Source: an archaeon (GTDB taxonomy: Archaea; Asgardarchaeota; Hermodarchaeia; Hermodarchaeales; Hermodarchaeaceae). From it: a stretch of DNA of 31,859 nt. Shown here piece by piece: positions 21,734 through 30,678 of this stretch. The notes beneath the pieces are model-generated. The model made no database searches, was not told where the DNA came from, and saw only the letters and a list, made by a program, of their open reading frames with translations. Location: contig JABXGU010000210.1 in assembly GCA_016550415.1 (NCBI GenBank), forward strand, positions 1 to 31,859, given 5' to 3'. Position 1 is the first letter of the stretch. Each line of letters starts with the position of its first letter. The translations under genes were made by a program, and so were the position numbers.

Positions 21734-23074
21734 ATGGATGAAAAACTTGTCCCAAAGGATCTTCGCAAAGAGTATTCATTGAAGGAGCTTTTAGACCTCG
21801 AAAAGAAGTATGTTGTCCCGGCAGTAGGGCATTACTATAAGGAGCCACTGCTCTTGGTTCGTGGTGAAGGAGCAACACTGGAAGATTACGCCGGAAAGCA
21901 ATATATCGATTTGTTCGCAGGTATTTGTACAACCATAACTGGGTATGCCCATCCAAAATTTGTGAGCACTCTTCAATGGCAGGCTGAACGCCTTGTCTAT
22001 ACAAGTTCACTCTACGCGACAGTGCCCTATGCAGCTTTAGCTCACAAGTTGGCACAAATTGCACCTCGGGGATTAACTCAATCATTCATCGTGAATAGCG
22101 GCTCAGAGGCTAATGAAGCTGCACTCTTTATGGCAAAGAAGTATACAAAGAATCCCTATATTGTATCATGCACAAGGGCATACCATGGTCGTACCACCCT
22201 AACACGAGAAATATCAAGTGTTGGATGGAGGACTGTTCCTGAAAGCCATCCACCAGGGGTACGATTCCAACCCTACGGTTACTGCTATCGATGCCCATTT
22301 GGGAAGGAATATCCTGAATGTGACATAACTTGCGCTAGATATCTTCGTGAATTGATACGTACACAAACCAACAATGCAATTGCCGCCTTCATTGCTGAGC
22401 CCATACAGGGAGTTGCTGGCATCATTCAGGCACCACCCGAGTTCTTCAAAATTACACACGAAATCGTAAAGGAATATGGTGGGCTTTTCATTTCTGACGA
22501 AGTTCAAACTGGGTTTGGTCGCACAGGAAACAAGTGGTGGGGAATTCAACACAGTGGTGTAGAACCTGACATCATAACTTTAGCCAAAGGCTTTGGAAGC
22601 GGAGTCCCAATTGGAGGTTTCTTGACACGCCCTGAATATGCAGCAGAATATACAATGACTGACAGTTTTGCCACTTTTGGAGGCAACCTACTCTCATGTG
22701 CAGCTGCATGCGCAGTCATTGAAATAATTCAAGAAAGTGACTATCTAGGCAAAGCAGCCAAACTAGGTAACACAATCAAGCAAAAACTTCAGTCACTCCA
22801 AAAGGACCATCCAATAATGGGAGAAGTACGAGGGCAAGGAATGATGTTGGGTGTGGAACTTGTCCGGGACAAGACCACAAAGGAGCCTGCCACAAAAGAA
22901 CTGCTTCAAGTAATGGAAATTTGCAAGAACAACGGATTGCTCATTGGAAAGGGCGGTCTTGATGGTAATGTGATTCGTATTCAGCCACCCCTCGAACTAA
23001 CCCAAAAGCAAGCTGAAGAGGCATGCTCCATACTGGATAGGGCGTTCACTGAAGTCGAGCGAACCCTAGACTAG
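21734..23074 (+). CDS. Class III PLP-dependent aminotransferase (beta-alanine/AGXT2-like)
   Basis: 446 residues. PLP-binding parts are NSGSEANEAA (121-130), AYHGRTTLTREISS, AEPIQGVAGI (221-230), SDEVQTGFGRTG with Asp255, and ITLAKGFGSGVPIGG with the Schiff-base Lys285. A Cys-rich insertion, CYRCPFGKEYPECDITCA (184-201), is typical of the AGXT2/4-aminobutyrate-like branch. From the neighbours, the best substrate is beta-alanine (or 3-aminoisobutyrate), giving malonate (or methylmalonate) semialdehyde for MmsA. 4-aminobutyrate or alanine-glyoxylate activity cannot be excluded. It is divergent from preA (102-base gap) and its stop overlaps the stop of the beta-ureidopropionase gene. The Shine-Dalgarno AAAGGCGG precedes the ATG. 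Confidence 0.92.
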   Translation: MDEKLVPKDLRKEYSLKELLDLEKKYVVPAVGHYYKEPLLLVRGEGATLEDYAGKQYIDLFAGICTTITGYAHPKFVSTLQWQAERLVYTSSLYATVPYAALAHKLAQIAPRGLTQSFIVNSGSEANEAALFMAKKYTKNPYIVSCTRAYHGRTTLTREISSVGWRTVPESHPPGVRFQPYGYCYRCPFGKEYPECDITCARYLRELIRTQTNNAIAAFIAEPIQGVAGIIQAPPEFFKITHEIVKEYGGLFISDEVQTGFGRTGNKWWGIQHSGVEPDIITLAKGFGSGVPIGGFLTRPEYAAEYTMTDSFATFGGNLLSCAAACAVIEIIQESDYLGKAAKLGNTIKQKLQSLQKDHPIMGEVRGQGMMLGVELVRDKTTKEPATKELLQVMEICKNNGLLIGKGGLDGNVIRIQPPLELTQKQAEEACSILDRAFTEVERTLD

Positions 23075-23079
23075 GGTTC
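23061..23079. repeat. 19-bp palindrome across two convergent stop codons
   Basis: GAACCCTAG, then A, then CTAGGGTTC: arms of nine bases around one central base. The two convergent stops (both TAG) share the CTAG at 23071-23074. As RNA it gives a 7-bp stem with a five-base loop on either strand, and the plus strand continues with AATTAATTT. It could act as a two-way terminator or a transcription roadblock. Confidence 0.4.
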
Positions 23080-23937
23080 AATTAATTTATGATATGTATC
23101 AGGACGTCGGTCCCTGTAGAACTGCCAAGTGTTTCGCACTTCACGAATCATGTCAAGATTCACATCAGCAAAAACAAGCTCATCTTTATCTCGTGATCCC
23201 TTGACGATGATTTCTCCGCGTGGGTCAGCGACATATGAGCTTCCATAGAATGTGCCAATCTTCCAGGGTCCCTGTCCTACACGGTTAATTGCAGCGATGA
23301 AATATCCGTTGGCAACAGCATGTGCTGGTTGTTCAAGCGACCATAGGTGCTCAGAGAGTCCAGCGACGGTGGCGGAGGGGTTGAAGACAATCTCTGCCCC
23401 ATTCAATCCAAGGGCACGAGCGCCCTCGGGAAAGTGACGATCATAGCAGATGTAAACACCAACCTTGGCATGTGCAGTTTCGAATACTGGATAACCAAGG
23501 TTTCCTGGGCGAAAGTAAAATTTCTCCCAGAACCCAGGGTCTAGATGTGGAATGTGGACTTTTCGGAATTTTCCAAGGAGTGAACCATCATCGTCAATGA
23601 CAATGGCAGTGTTGTAATAAACGCCAGTTTCTGCTTCTTCATACATTGGAGCTATAATTGATATTCTGTGTCTTTTTGCCAGTTTAGCCATTCTTTCTGT
23701 GAGTGGACCTGGAATTGGCTCAGCATACTTATACCACCTTCGGTCTTGTTCTGCACAGAAGTATGGACCAAAGAATAGTTCCTGAAAACAGAGTATCTGA
23801 ACATTTTTCTTGGCTGCTTCAGCAGTGAAGGCTTCATGTTTCTGAATCATTTTTTCAATGTTTGCCTGTATTGTTTTATCATCGGTGACTTCGCCTTCCC
23901 ACTTGGCCTGTACAAGACCTACACGAACATTTCGCAT
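23071..23937 (-). CDS. Beta-ureidopropionase (N-carbamoyl-beta-alanine amidohydrolase)
   Basis: 288 residues of the nitrilase superfamily. The Glu-Lys-Cys triad is visible: Glu53 in CFQELFFGPYFC, Lys126 in GKFRKVHIPHLDPGFWEKFYF, and Cys164 in GVYICYDRHFPEGARALG. The KVHIPH...FWEK motif and the ...VGQGPWKIGTFYGSSYVADPRG stretch are typical of N-carbamoyl-beta-alanine and N-carbamoylputrescine enzymes. The former is favoured by the neighbours. It cleaves N-carbamoyl-beta-alanine to beta-alanine, CO2 and ammonia. The frame is open to 23994, but the ATG at 23937 matches the family N-terminus (RNVRVGLVQAKW) and coincides with the start predicted from a TATA box. It is divergent from dihydropyrimidinase. 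Confidence 0.92.
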   Translation of the reverse strand: MRNVRVGLVQAKWEGEVTDDKTIQANIEKMIQKHEAFTAEAAKKNVQILCFQELFFGPYFCAEQDRRWYKYAEPIPGPLTERMAKLAKRHRISIIAPMYEEAETGVYYNTAIVIDDDGSLLGKFRKVHIPHLDPGFWEKFYFRPGNLGYPVFETAHAKVGVYICYDRHFPEGARALGLNGAEIVFNPSATVAGLSEHLWSLEQPAHAVANGYFIAAINRVGQGPWKIGTFYGSSYVADPRGEIIVKGSRDKDELVFADVNLDMIREVRNTWQFYRDRRPDTYHKLIEP

Positions 23938-23957
23938 TTGACTCACTTCAAGAGAAC

Positions 23958-23968
23958 GAATAAAATAG
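23958..23968 (-). promoter_or_regulatory. TATA box of the beta-ureidopropionase gene
   Basis: On the minus strand the sequence reads CTATTTTATTC, centred about 26 bases before the ATG at 23937. It suggests a leaderless message and supports that start over the longer frame. Confidence 0.5.
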
Positions 23969-24044
23969 AATGCCACCTTTAAAGCTAAAGGCATTTCCCA
24001 AAGCTAATATGGAAGAGAAAGAAAATAGATGGAGAGGTCTGAAA

Positions 24045-25436
24045 ATGGCTGAATTGGATTTGATAATCAAGAATGGCCAAATCGTAACTTCGCTAGACTC
24101 GTATAAAGCGGATATTGGCGTAAAGAATGAAAAAATCGTCACCATATCAAAGGAGCTACTACCAAGTTCAGCAACCCGTGTTATTGATGCAAAGGGCAAG
24201 TATGTATTTCCAGGCGGGATTGATGTTCATGTTCACCTCCAGCTTCCCTTTTCCGGCACTATATCAGCAGACGATTTCGAAAATGGAACAAAAGCTGCAG
24301 CGTGTGGTGGTGTTACAACCGTCATTGACTTTGCCATTCAGACCAAGGGTCACTCCATAATGGAAGCCATCGAAGCACGTAGGAAAGAGGCTGATCCTAA
24401 GGTTTGCATTGATTATGGTTTACATGCTGCCATAACTGACTGGAACAAGGACACACAAGCTGAAATCAAGCAGGTCATTGACTATGGCATTCCTACTTTC
24501 AAGATGTTCATGATATACAAGAATGAAGGATGGATGGCAGACGATGGCATGCTCTTCAACGCCCTAGAAGAGACTTCCAAATACGGAGGACAAATTGGTG
24601 TGCATGCAGAAAGTGTCTTCGTGTTGGAAATGCTCATTGAACGCTATGCCAAGGAGAAGGAAAAATGGGGCGCCTATGGTCATACACTATCTAGACCATG
24701 TTTCACAGAAGAAGAAGCAGTGATCAGAGCAATAAAATGGGCAGAAGTTACTGGCGGCCAACTCTACATTGTTCACATGTCAACGGGTGAATCTGCAGAT
24801 GCAGTTCGTGCAGCAAAACAACGTGGAGTGCGCGTCTACGCAGAGACATGCCCCCAATACTTGCTACTTGATGATGAAGTCTTCAAACGGAAGGATGGTC
24901 ACCTCTTCGCCACCTGTCCCCAAATAAAGAAACCCCATGATAGGGAACGTCTTTGGCAGGCACTAATCAAAGGCGATGTTCAAGTAATAGCAACTGACAC
25001 CTGCACCTTTGATACCAAACAGAAAGCCATGTGGAAAGGCGACTTCCGCAAAATACCCTTCGGCTTACCGGGTGTAGAGAGTATGGTACCTTTGATGTAT
25101 ACTGAAGGCGTTGGAAAGAAACGCTTCCCAGTGAATCATTTGATAGAACTTGTTAGCACCAATCCCGCCAAACTCTTTGGTATGTACCCAGAAAAGGGCA
25201 CTATTGCAGTGGGAAGCGACGCTGACCTTGTCATTTTTGATCCAACAAAGAATGTCACCCTTCATGCAGCAGACCTTCAAACCAACTGTGACTGGAGTCC
25301 GTATGAAGGTTGGAAGCTTGTTGGATATCCAACAACAACAATTTCACGTGGTTCGGTAATTGTTGAGAGTGGAAAATTCATTGGCAAGGTAGGACATGGA
25401 AGGTTCCTAAAGCGAAAGCCACATGGTTCAATATAG
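24045..25436 (+). CDS. hydA: Dihydropyrimidinase / D-hydantoinase
   Basis: 463 residues of the amidohydrolase superfamily, normal length. The binuclear metal site is complete: His62 and His64 (DVHVHLQLPFSGT), carbamylated Lys153 (TFKMFMIYKNEG), His187 (GVHAES), His244 (YIVHMSTGE) and Asp318 (IATDTCTF). The C-terminal NCDWSPYEGWKLVGYPTTTISRG matches the dihydropyrimidinase/hydantoinase signature. It opens dihydrouracil to N-carbamoyl-beta-alanine in the cytoplasm. The frame is open to 23970, but the ATG at 24045 has GGAGAGG at the right distance and a family-like MAELDLIIKNGQIVT start. It is divergent from beta-ureidopropionase (107-base gap), the next enzyme of the pathway. Confidence 0.94.
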   Translation: MAELDLIIKNGQIVTSLDSYKADIGVKNEKIVTISKELLPSSATRVIDAKGKYVFPGGIDVHVHLQLPFSGTISADDFENGTKAAACGGVTTVIDFAIQTKGHSIMEAIEARRKEADPKVCIDYGLHAAITDWNKDTQAEIKQVIDYGIPTFKMFMIYKNEGWMADDGMLFNALEETSKYGGQIGVHAESVFVLEMLIERYAKEKEKWGAYGHTLSRPCFTEEEAVIRAIKWAEVTGGQLYIVHMSTGESADAVRAAKQRGVRVYAETCPQYLLLDDEVFKRKDGHLFATCPQIKKPHDRERLWQALIKGDVQVIATDTCTFDTKQKAMWKGDFRKIPFGLPGVESMVPLMYTEGVGKKRFPVNHLIELVSTNPAKLFGMYPEKGTIAVGSDADLVIFDPTKNVTLHAADLQTNCDWSPYEGWKLVGYPTTTISRGSVIVESGKFIGKVGHGRFLKRKPHGSI

Positions 25437-25526
25437 AACTGCAACTTGTGAGCAGGAATAATATTACAAGAAAACAGGAATTTGCAAACGCTCCTGAAAT
25501 GTCTTACGAAAAACAAGATGAAGCAA

Positions 25527-26666
25527 CTATTTTTTCACTGCGGTACAGAGAGCGTCAAATGTGCTGCCAATACGAGAGCGCCATTCATGATAGAGTTCTA
25601 ATCGGCGTAAATCCGCAGTGAAAAAACTTTCAACCGAGGAGGATTGGATGAGGGTATTCAAAACAAGAGTATTCTTTAGAATATTCCCACTGTCAATAAC
25701 AGCTTTGTCCCAATCAGCCAGTGCATCCGCAGCTTGTTGTAGAGCCAATGTCAAAGTATCGAGATTTATTGATTTGGGAAGAAAATCCTCGGCTGATTTG
25801 GATGGAGTGGAACGGTATCTACCTAGCCATAGTGAAACGGATGTACTTGCAGGAAGAATAGCGCGAAGTATTGCTTCTTCATGTTGGAGTAGGAGCAGAT
25901 ACACTTGTGCACGTCTTTGTATAAATTCCCTCAGATTTTCTGTATGATGGATAAGTTGGTCAACAAACCCCTGACTTTCCCTTAGGTCTTTGGGTGAATA
26001 GGGGACAGTTGAAGATTCAATTACCAATATTGGCGTATGGGTAGCTACTGTTAATATGATTTCTAAATACATACCAAGTTGCTGGAGAATTTTCTCAACA
26101 TCATCAGCAGAGTGAGCAGCTTGAAGAAGATCACTAAGTGGGTCATGAAAGCCACGACGAGCGGTGGTAGTCCAGATCAACGCAATATTCTTTACATGCT
26201 CAAAAAAGGGGCCGCCCAACTTGCCTGAAATTTCCACGACGCGGGTCCCCTCAGAAGTCATGTGTTTTGTAGTAGCAGCTAACCTGTCCATTTCCTCAGA
26301 GACATCCACAAGCACCCAATGAAGATAATCCTTGTCAAAGGATTTGCTCAGTAAGACATCTATGATTCTTTTTTGTCCAGCGGAAATTTGACCCAATTCT
26401 CCATCTGTGATTCGAAGGTTCGTTGCTAATCCCAAGAAGTGATCTGCCCAACGTTCAACTAGAGACAGATATTGTTGAATAAAATTGAACACGTCAAGCA
26501 ATCCCTTTATCCAATCCATTTCCATCCGAACAATGAGACCCGGCTGACGAATAATCTCATTGAATTGATCCATTTTGTAGATACCTGATTCGATTCGCCA
26601 GACCTTAAGAGTAAATTCTCTAACAACTTCTAAGTGTTTTGCCAACGCTTCCCGAATCTCTTTCAT
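25527..26666 (-). CDS. Uncharacterised helical protein, paralog B of three
   Basis: 379 residues from the ATG at 26666, the same length as paralog A. The frame is open to 26726, but alignment with A and C begins at MKEIREALAKHLEVV, and GGAGGG lies upstream of this start. Shared blocks are MDWIKGLLDVFNFIQQYLSL, ERWADHFLGLATNL, YLHWVLVDVSEEMDRL, GPFFEHVKNIALIWT, QHEEAILRAILP, SVSLW and LALQQAADALADW. The STPMF motif of A and C is HTPIL here. No transmembrane segment, signal or known domain is seen. It is convergent with dihydropyrimidinase (90-base gap) and divergent from a small membrane-protein gene. Function unknown. Confidence 0.8.
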   Translation of the reverse strand: MKEIREALAKHLEVVREFTLKVWRIESGIYKMDQFNEIIRQPGLIVRMEMDWIKGLLDVFNFIQQYLSLVERWADHFLGLATNLRITDGELGQISAGQKRIIDVLLSKSFDKDYLHWVLVDVSEEMDRLAATTKHMTSEGTRVVEISGKLGGPFFEHVKNIALIWTTTARRGFHDPLSDLLQAAHSADDVEKILQQLGMYLEIILTVATHTPILVIESSTVPYSPKDLRESQGFVDQLIHHTENLREFIQRRAQVYLLLLQHEEAILRAILPASTSVSLWLGRYRSTPSKSAEDFLPKSINLDTLTLALQQAADALADWDKAVIDSGNILKNTLVLNTLIQSSSVESFFTADLRRLELYHEWRSRIGSTFDALCTAVKK

Positions 26667-26812
26667 TTTGGGTAACCCGCCCTCCACGAAGCAAAGCCTA
26701 TTGAGATTATCTATTATTCTCAGCACCTCTTTAATAGTAGTGTTAAGAATGAAAGAGCGTTAGAATTTGTATTAGTCTAAATTATAATTCTAGACAGGAG
26801 TGGATTGATGGT

Positions 26813-27310
26813 TTGGCATCTAAAGAAATAGTAGATGAGGAGAAGCTAGCTGAATCAGCTTTAAGAAAAAATGCTCTCATTGTTGTTCTTATCATTTGGA
26901 TTATGTCAGATATTTTAGCTCTGGGAATCCAAATTTTGATGCCTATAGAATTTAGCACCCTAATTTGCTTGGCATGGCTAGCAGAAATGCTCATTCTTTT
27001 TGGAGTACTCACAATCTTGGGAGGACGCAAGTTTGCTCTGGGTGCAACCTATGTGTTACTCCCACGGTTATTCCTGCCAATCCTCATAATCACAATGTTC
27101 TTGCCATTACCTAACCCGATGCTGACTCTCTTCCAGATAATTGCTCTCATACCCATTGGAATAATCTTGTTGAGCATCATTAGCTGGAAGTTTTCTAAGC
27201 ACTTTAGTGACCCACAAATGATGGAGGGCATAGGTGTTGTTGGCATATTCATGGGCATCCTTTGGCTTGTAGTGTTTGGAATTCTCTTTTTCTTTCTCAG
27301 CAGTTTCTAG
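26813..27310 (+). CDS. Small four-to-five-helix membrane protein
   Basis: 165 residues. After a charged cytosolic start (MASKEIVDEEKLAESALRKN) there are about five hydrophobic helices, near 21-42, 47-68, 76-98, 103-125 and 138-162. No family is recognised and there are no conserved charged residues within the helices. The start is a TTG at 26813; AGGAGTGG lies upstream at 26796-26803, which supports translation in this region although the spacing is long. It is divergent from paralog B and followed on the same strand by the MBL-fold gene after 122 bases. Confidence 0.62.
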   Translation: MASKEIVDEEKLAESALRKNALIVVLIIWIMSDILALGIQILMPIEFSTLICLAWLAEMLILFGVLTILGGRKFALGATYVLLPRLFLPILIITMFLPLPNPMLTLFQIIALIPIGIILLSIISWKFSKHFSDPQMMEGIGVVGIFMGILWLVVFGILFFFLSSF

Positions 27311-27432
27311 ATTGGGGAATTTATGCACTATAGTTATTAATTGCAGAAATTGATGCCCCAAAACTATGTAGTTATAGATGGGAATTAACAGACAATATAG
27401 AATTATAATGAACCATGTTTTAGTGGATAAGA

Positions 27433-28326
27433 ATGGTATCCAATGAGCTAGTGGAGGTTACAGACCAGCTTTTCCTCCTTCCAGGAAATAATGACGGCAG
27501 GTTTCCATATTCTCATTCGATTCTCATTCTTGATGAAGAAATCGTATTGATTGATACTGGTTGCGGTATTGAAATCTTGAAGGAATTGAAAAAGAGATTT
27601 GAAATAAGTCATGTTATTAACTCGCATACTCATCCTGATCACTCAGCTGGCAATTGGGTGTTTCAGGGGAGACCAATCTGTGTACCTGAGGAAGGGTTTG
27701 ATAGTAGCGGTGACATAGTGGCACTTTCTAAGAGATTTGCGAATGAAGAGCTTGCTGAGACCTGGCAACACTTTGTAAAAAAAGCCTTGGGCTTTCAGGA
27801 TTGTCAGCCAACAGGAACATACACGGAGGGTCAGCCTTTAACCTTCGGAGAAACCTCCCTAAAAGTGATTCATACACCAGGTCATACAGTGGATCATTAC
27901 TGTTTTTATGAAAAAGAGCAAGGTGTTCTCCTTTCATTCGATTATGATTTAACCTCATTTCCTTGGTATGGTCACAGAGAATCTAGTCTTTCTGAATTTC
28001 GGGCATCCATAAAGCGGCTAAAGGCTCTTTCGCCTAGGATTGTGGTCTCATCTCATAGGGGAATTATTGCTGAGAATATTGATGCAGAATTTGACAGATT
28101 CTCAAAGATAATTGATGAAAGAAATGTAAAACTCCTTAAATTGCTAGAAGAGGGAAAAACGATTGAAGGGATTGTTGATATGGCGCCAATTTATGGTAAG
28201 TTTCCCTATGCAGAAACCTTGCTCCGATATTGGGAGACACAAATGATAAGGCAACACTTGGAAGAGCTTGAAAAAGATGGAAAAGTGCACCAGCAAGGCG
28301 ATTATTTCATCAGAAACAAGAAATGA
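27433..28326 (+). CDS. MBL-fold metallo-hydrolase with C-terminal winged helix
   Basis: 297 residues. Metallo-beta-lactamase fold motifs: SHTHPDHSAGN (HTHPDH at 65-70), HTPGHTVDH (His147, His151), LSFDYDLTSF (Asp170 or Asp172) and SSHRGI (His208). The two-zinc site is therefore complete. After the domain (about 225-297) a helical and winged-helix-like part (IEGIVDMAPIYGKFPYAETLL ... HLEELEKDGKVHQQGDYF) resembles the LACTB2-type C-terminus. Some of these act as endoribonucleases, others as thioester or lactone hydrolases. The substrate is not determined. It has a TATA-like AATTATAATG upstream and T tracts downstream. Confidence 0.88.
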   Translation: MVSNELVEVTDQLFLLPGNNDGRFPYSHSILILDEEIVLIDTGCGIEILKELKKRFEISHVINSHTHPDHSAGNWVFQGRPICVPEEGFDSSGDIVALSKRFANEELAETWQHFVKKALGFQDCQPTGTYTEGQPLTFGETSLKVIHTPGHTVDHYCFYEKEQGVLLSFDYDLTSFPWYGHRESSLSEFRASIKRLKALSPRIVVSSHRGIIAENIDAEFDRFSKIIDERNVKLLKLLEEGKTIEGIVDMAPIYGKFPYAETLLRYWETQMIRQHLEELEKDGKVHQQGDYFIRNKK

Positions 28327-28412
28327 AACGGTTCAAAGCCGCTCTAAGAGAGCTAGCAAAGAAGTAACAGTCTTATTCTGTTTAGACACCAAGTGCTAGT
28401 TACTCAACATAA

Positions 28413-28434
28413 TTTTCATTTTTCAGAATTTTTT
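28413..28434 (+). terminator. Oligo-T terminator after the MBL-fold gene
   Basis: Three plus-strand T runs of four, five and six bases within 22 bases, about 90 bases past the MBL-fold stop and just before the convergent Nudix gene. Confidence 0.45.
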
Positions 28435-28463
28435 CATACCTGCTTAGTTTAGGAAGAATGCCT

Positions 28464-28961
28464 TCACTTTTCATCAAGCATTCTTCCCTCTCTAATCTGT
28501 ACGTGTGTTATGTCCTTTGGGAGATTCAATAGTCCCTTTCGCAAAAAAGCGGGATAAAGGGGACAGCTATTTAGAGTAGATGTTGAGTGCCATTTGAGGA
28601 CAAGTTCCTTCCCATCTTCATCTCCAATGAAGGTATTCTGTCGGTAACAAGGAGAATCGGTAAGGAAATTAAAAAGGTAGTAAAAACCAATCTCATGAAA
28701 TGGTTCAGAATCCTCTGTTTCTTCTTGGTAGAAGCCTTCTACAATCCATAGAAGCCGTTCAATAATGATTTGGCTATTTATTTCTTCCAACATCTCGCGC
28801 CTAAGGGCCTGTTCGGTGGTTTCCAAAAAATGCACTCCACCGCCTGGGAGAGTCCAAAAATCCCAGCCCTTTAATCGCTCTAATAATATGCTGTCGCCTT
28901 TGAAGGCTGCCCCCGCAGCTCTCAACCTAAAAGTACCTTTACCTTCCCAATTGCTAGACAT
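28464..28961 (-). CDS. Nudix hydrolase
   Basis: 165 residues. The Nudix box runs from Gly41 to 63: GGVHFLE, then TTEQALR, then REMLEE, then IN. This matches G-x5-E-x7-R-E-U-x-E-E-x-G-U with Asn62 in place of the last Gly. The preceding WDFWTLPGGG is the usual strand before the box. It hydrolyses a nucleoside diphosphate linked to another group; the particular substrate cannot be told. It starts MSSNWEGKGTFRLRAAGAAF. It is convergent with the MBL-fold gene. Confidence 0.9.
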   Translation of the reverse strand: MSSNWEGKGTFRLRAAGAAFKGDSILLERLKGWDFWTLPGGGVHFLETTEQALRREMLEEINSQIIIERLLWIVEGFYQEETEDSEPFHEIGFYYLFNFLTDSPCYRQNTFIGDEDGKELVLKWHSTSTLNSCPLYPAFLRKGLLNLPKDITHVQIREGRMLDEK

Positions 28962-29275
28962 GGCATCATTGGAAGGCTAGTCTTCCTCTTTTGCTTTTTC
29001 CTCAATAATCAACATCAAATTTTTCATTCTTGCTTTTGATTAGAAATTTATCTTACTCCATTTTTGAAGAAGCCTCATTATAACTGCTATAAGGGTACGT
29101 GTGAGGATGTACTTATCCCAATTACTGGAACTAGCCAAGATTTGTGGGTTCTGAGTGTATTGTTGAAGTTCTTTTCTGTAGTATTATAGTGAACCCAAGA
29201 CCAAGAAATCTAAACAGACAAACTTCAGGTTACCAACAGTCAATACACTTATTTTTCAATGAATATATTGACAAG
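28962..29275. other. Intergenic region without a supported gene
   Basis: 314 bases between the Nudix start and the stop of paralog C. It holds no convincing frame or RNA gene. An imperfect structure lies at the right end: GTCAATA at 29239-29245 and TATTGAC at 29266-29272, a 7-bp stem with a 20-base loop directly past the paralog C stop. This may help terminate that transcript. Confidence 0.35.
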
Positions 29276-30427
29276 TCAGGCTACTTCATTTCTTTTTACG
29301 ATTTTCTGAAGTGAGGAAAAGGTATTTTCAATGTGTGGTCGGCATCGTCGATAGATTTCCAGACGGAGATTATCTGCAGCAAGAAATTTTGCGATTGAAG
29401 GGGATTTAAGGAGTTCGTTTAAGATGAGAGCTTTTTCAAGATAAGGCAGACAAGCTTCAATTATAGAATCCCACTCGATAAGGGCTTCCCCAGCTTGTTG
29501 AAGAGCAAACGGTAATGTGCTCGTAATGATATTTGAAGGCAGAAGAGTATCAATGGACTCTGATTGATCAGCATAATGTTTGACAATCCATCGCTCAACG
29601 GATATTGGAGGAGGAAGAACCGCACGGAAAATTGCTTCTTGGTGGCGGACAAAAAGCATGTACGCTTGTGTGCGTTGTAGCACAAATTTATGCATATTCT
29701 CAATTCCCTCTAGAAGCTGCTTGACCAGCCCATGACTTGACCTTAAGATTTTACGTGAGTAACTGGTTGTAGTCGACTCTCGAACAAACATAGGAGTCGA
29801 GGACACAACCATGGAGATTGTGTCCAAATAACGTCCAAGTAATTTTAGCTGAACCTTGACATCTTTTGTTGTATGTGCTGTTTGAAGCAGTGCGATAAGG
29901 GGCTCATAAAAAGTAAGATGGTCGGCATTTGTCCAAGCCAGCGCAATCTGCTGCACCTGTTCAAGGAAGGGACCACCAAACCGATTAGCAAGTTCTATAA
30001 ATCTTGACCCCTTAGATGCTAATTCTCTTGTTTCAGCGACAAGACGGTCTACCTCCTGTGAAGCATCAGTAAGCACCCACTTAATGTAAGAGGAATCAAG
30101 TGCTTTCGTTCTTAGAATATCAACAGCTTTTGCCTCCAGACGCTCAAATCTACCAATCTCAGTCTCTGAAGCGCCAAGGTTTTGAGCTAATCCATAGACA
30201 TGGTCAGCCCAGCGTTCCACTAGGGTGACATAAAGTTTGATAATTCCGAGAATTTCAAGTAAGGTACTAATCCAATCAGTCTCTATTCGGACAATGGTGT
30301 CAGGCTCACGAATAATCTTGGTTACTTGGTTAACATTGTAGAGACCAGAGTCCACACTAATAATTTCAAGTATAAAGGTCCTGACTAGTTCCATATATTT
30401 GCAAAGCGTTCGTCTAAGCAACTGCAT
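29276..30427 (-). CDS. Uncharacterised helical protein, paralog C of three
   Basis: 383 residues from the ATG at 30427 (a TTG lies one codon upstream). It shares with A and B the blocks DWISTLLEILGIIKLYVTLVERW, ADHVYGLAQNL, YIKWVLTDASQEVDRL, GPFLEQVQQIALAWT, a STPMFVRES motif, RHQEAIFRAVLP, SVERW, LLP and FALQQAGEALIEWD. By eye the central 110 residues are about half identical to A. It has a slightly longer, Lys/Arg-rich C-terminus (KRNEVA). No signal, membrane helix or known domain is seen. It is a stand-alone gene, divergent from the Na+/phosphate symporter by about 250 bases, in which only AT-rich sequence was found. Function unknown. Confidence 0.8.
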   Translation of the reverse strand: MQLLRRTLCKYMELVRTFILEIISVDSGLYNVNQVTKIIREPDTIVRIETDWISTLLEILGIIKLYVTLVERWADHVYGLAQNLGASETEIGRFERLEAKAVDILRTKALDSSYIKWVLTDASQEVDRLVAETRELASKGSRFIELANRFGGPFLEQVQQIALAWTNADHLTFYEPLIALLQTAHTTKDVKVQLKLLGRYLDTISMVVSSTPMFVRESTTTSYSRKILRSSHGLVKQLLEGIENMHKFVLQRTQAYMLFVRHQEAIFRAVLPPPISVERWIVKHYADQSESIDTLLPSNIITSTLPFALQQAGEALIEWDSIIEACLPYLEKALILNELLKSPSIAKFLAADNLRLEIYRRCRPHIENTFSSLQKIVKRNEVA

Positions 30428-30678
30428 CAATTCTAATTAAATCGCGTAATGTATAGTTGTTTCGGCAATACTGAAATAAGCCTTGAAAGAATAAGTACTT
30501 GGAATTCTAGCCTTCAGCAACTACAAATTAATTATTAAAATCCCCTCAAGTATCTACCAAAAAAGAAAAAATTGTAAGCAATTCATTTCAGACAATTGCC
30601 ACAGATAGAAGCAACGATTAATAATGCTAAGACACAGGACCATATATTTTCTTATAGAAATTAGATGAATTGTGTTGC

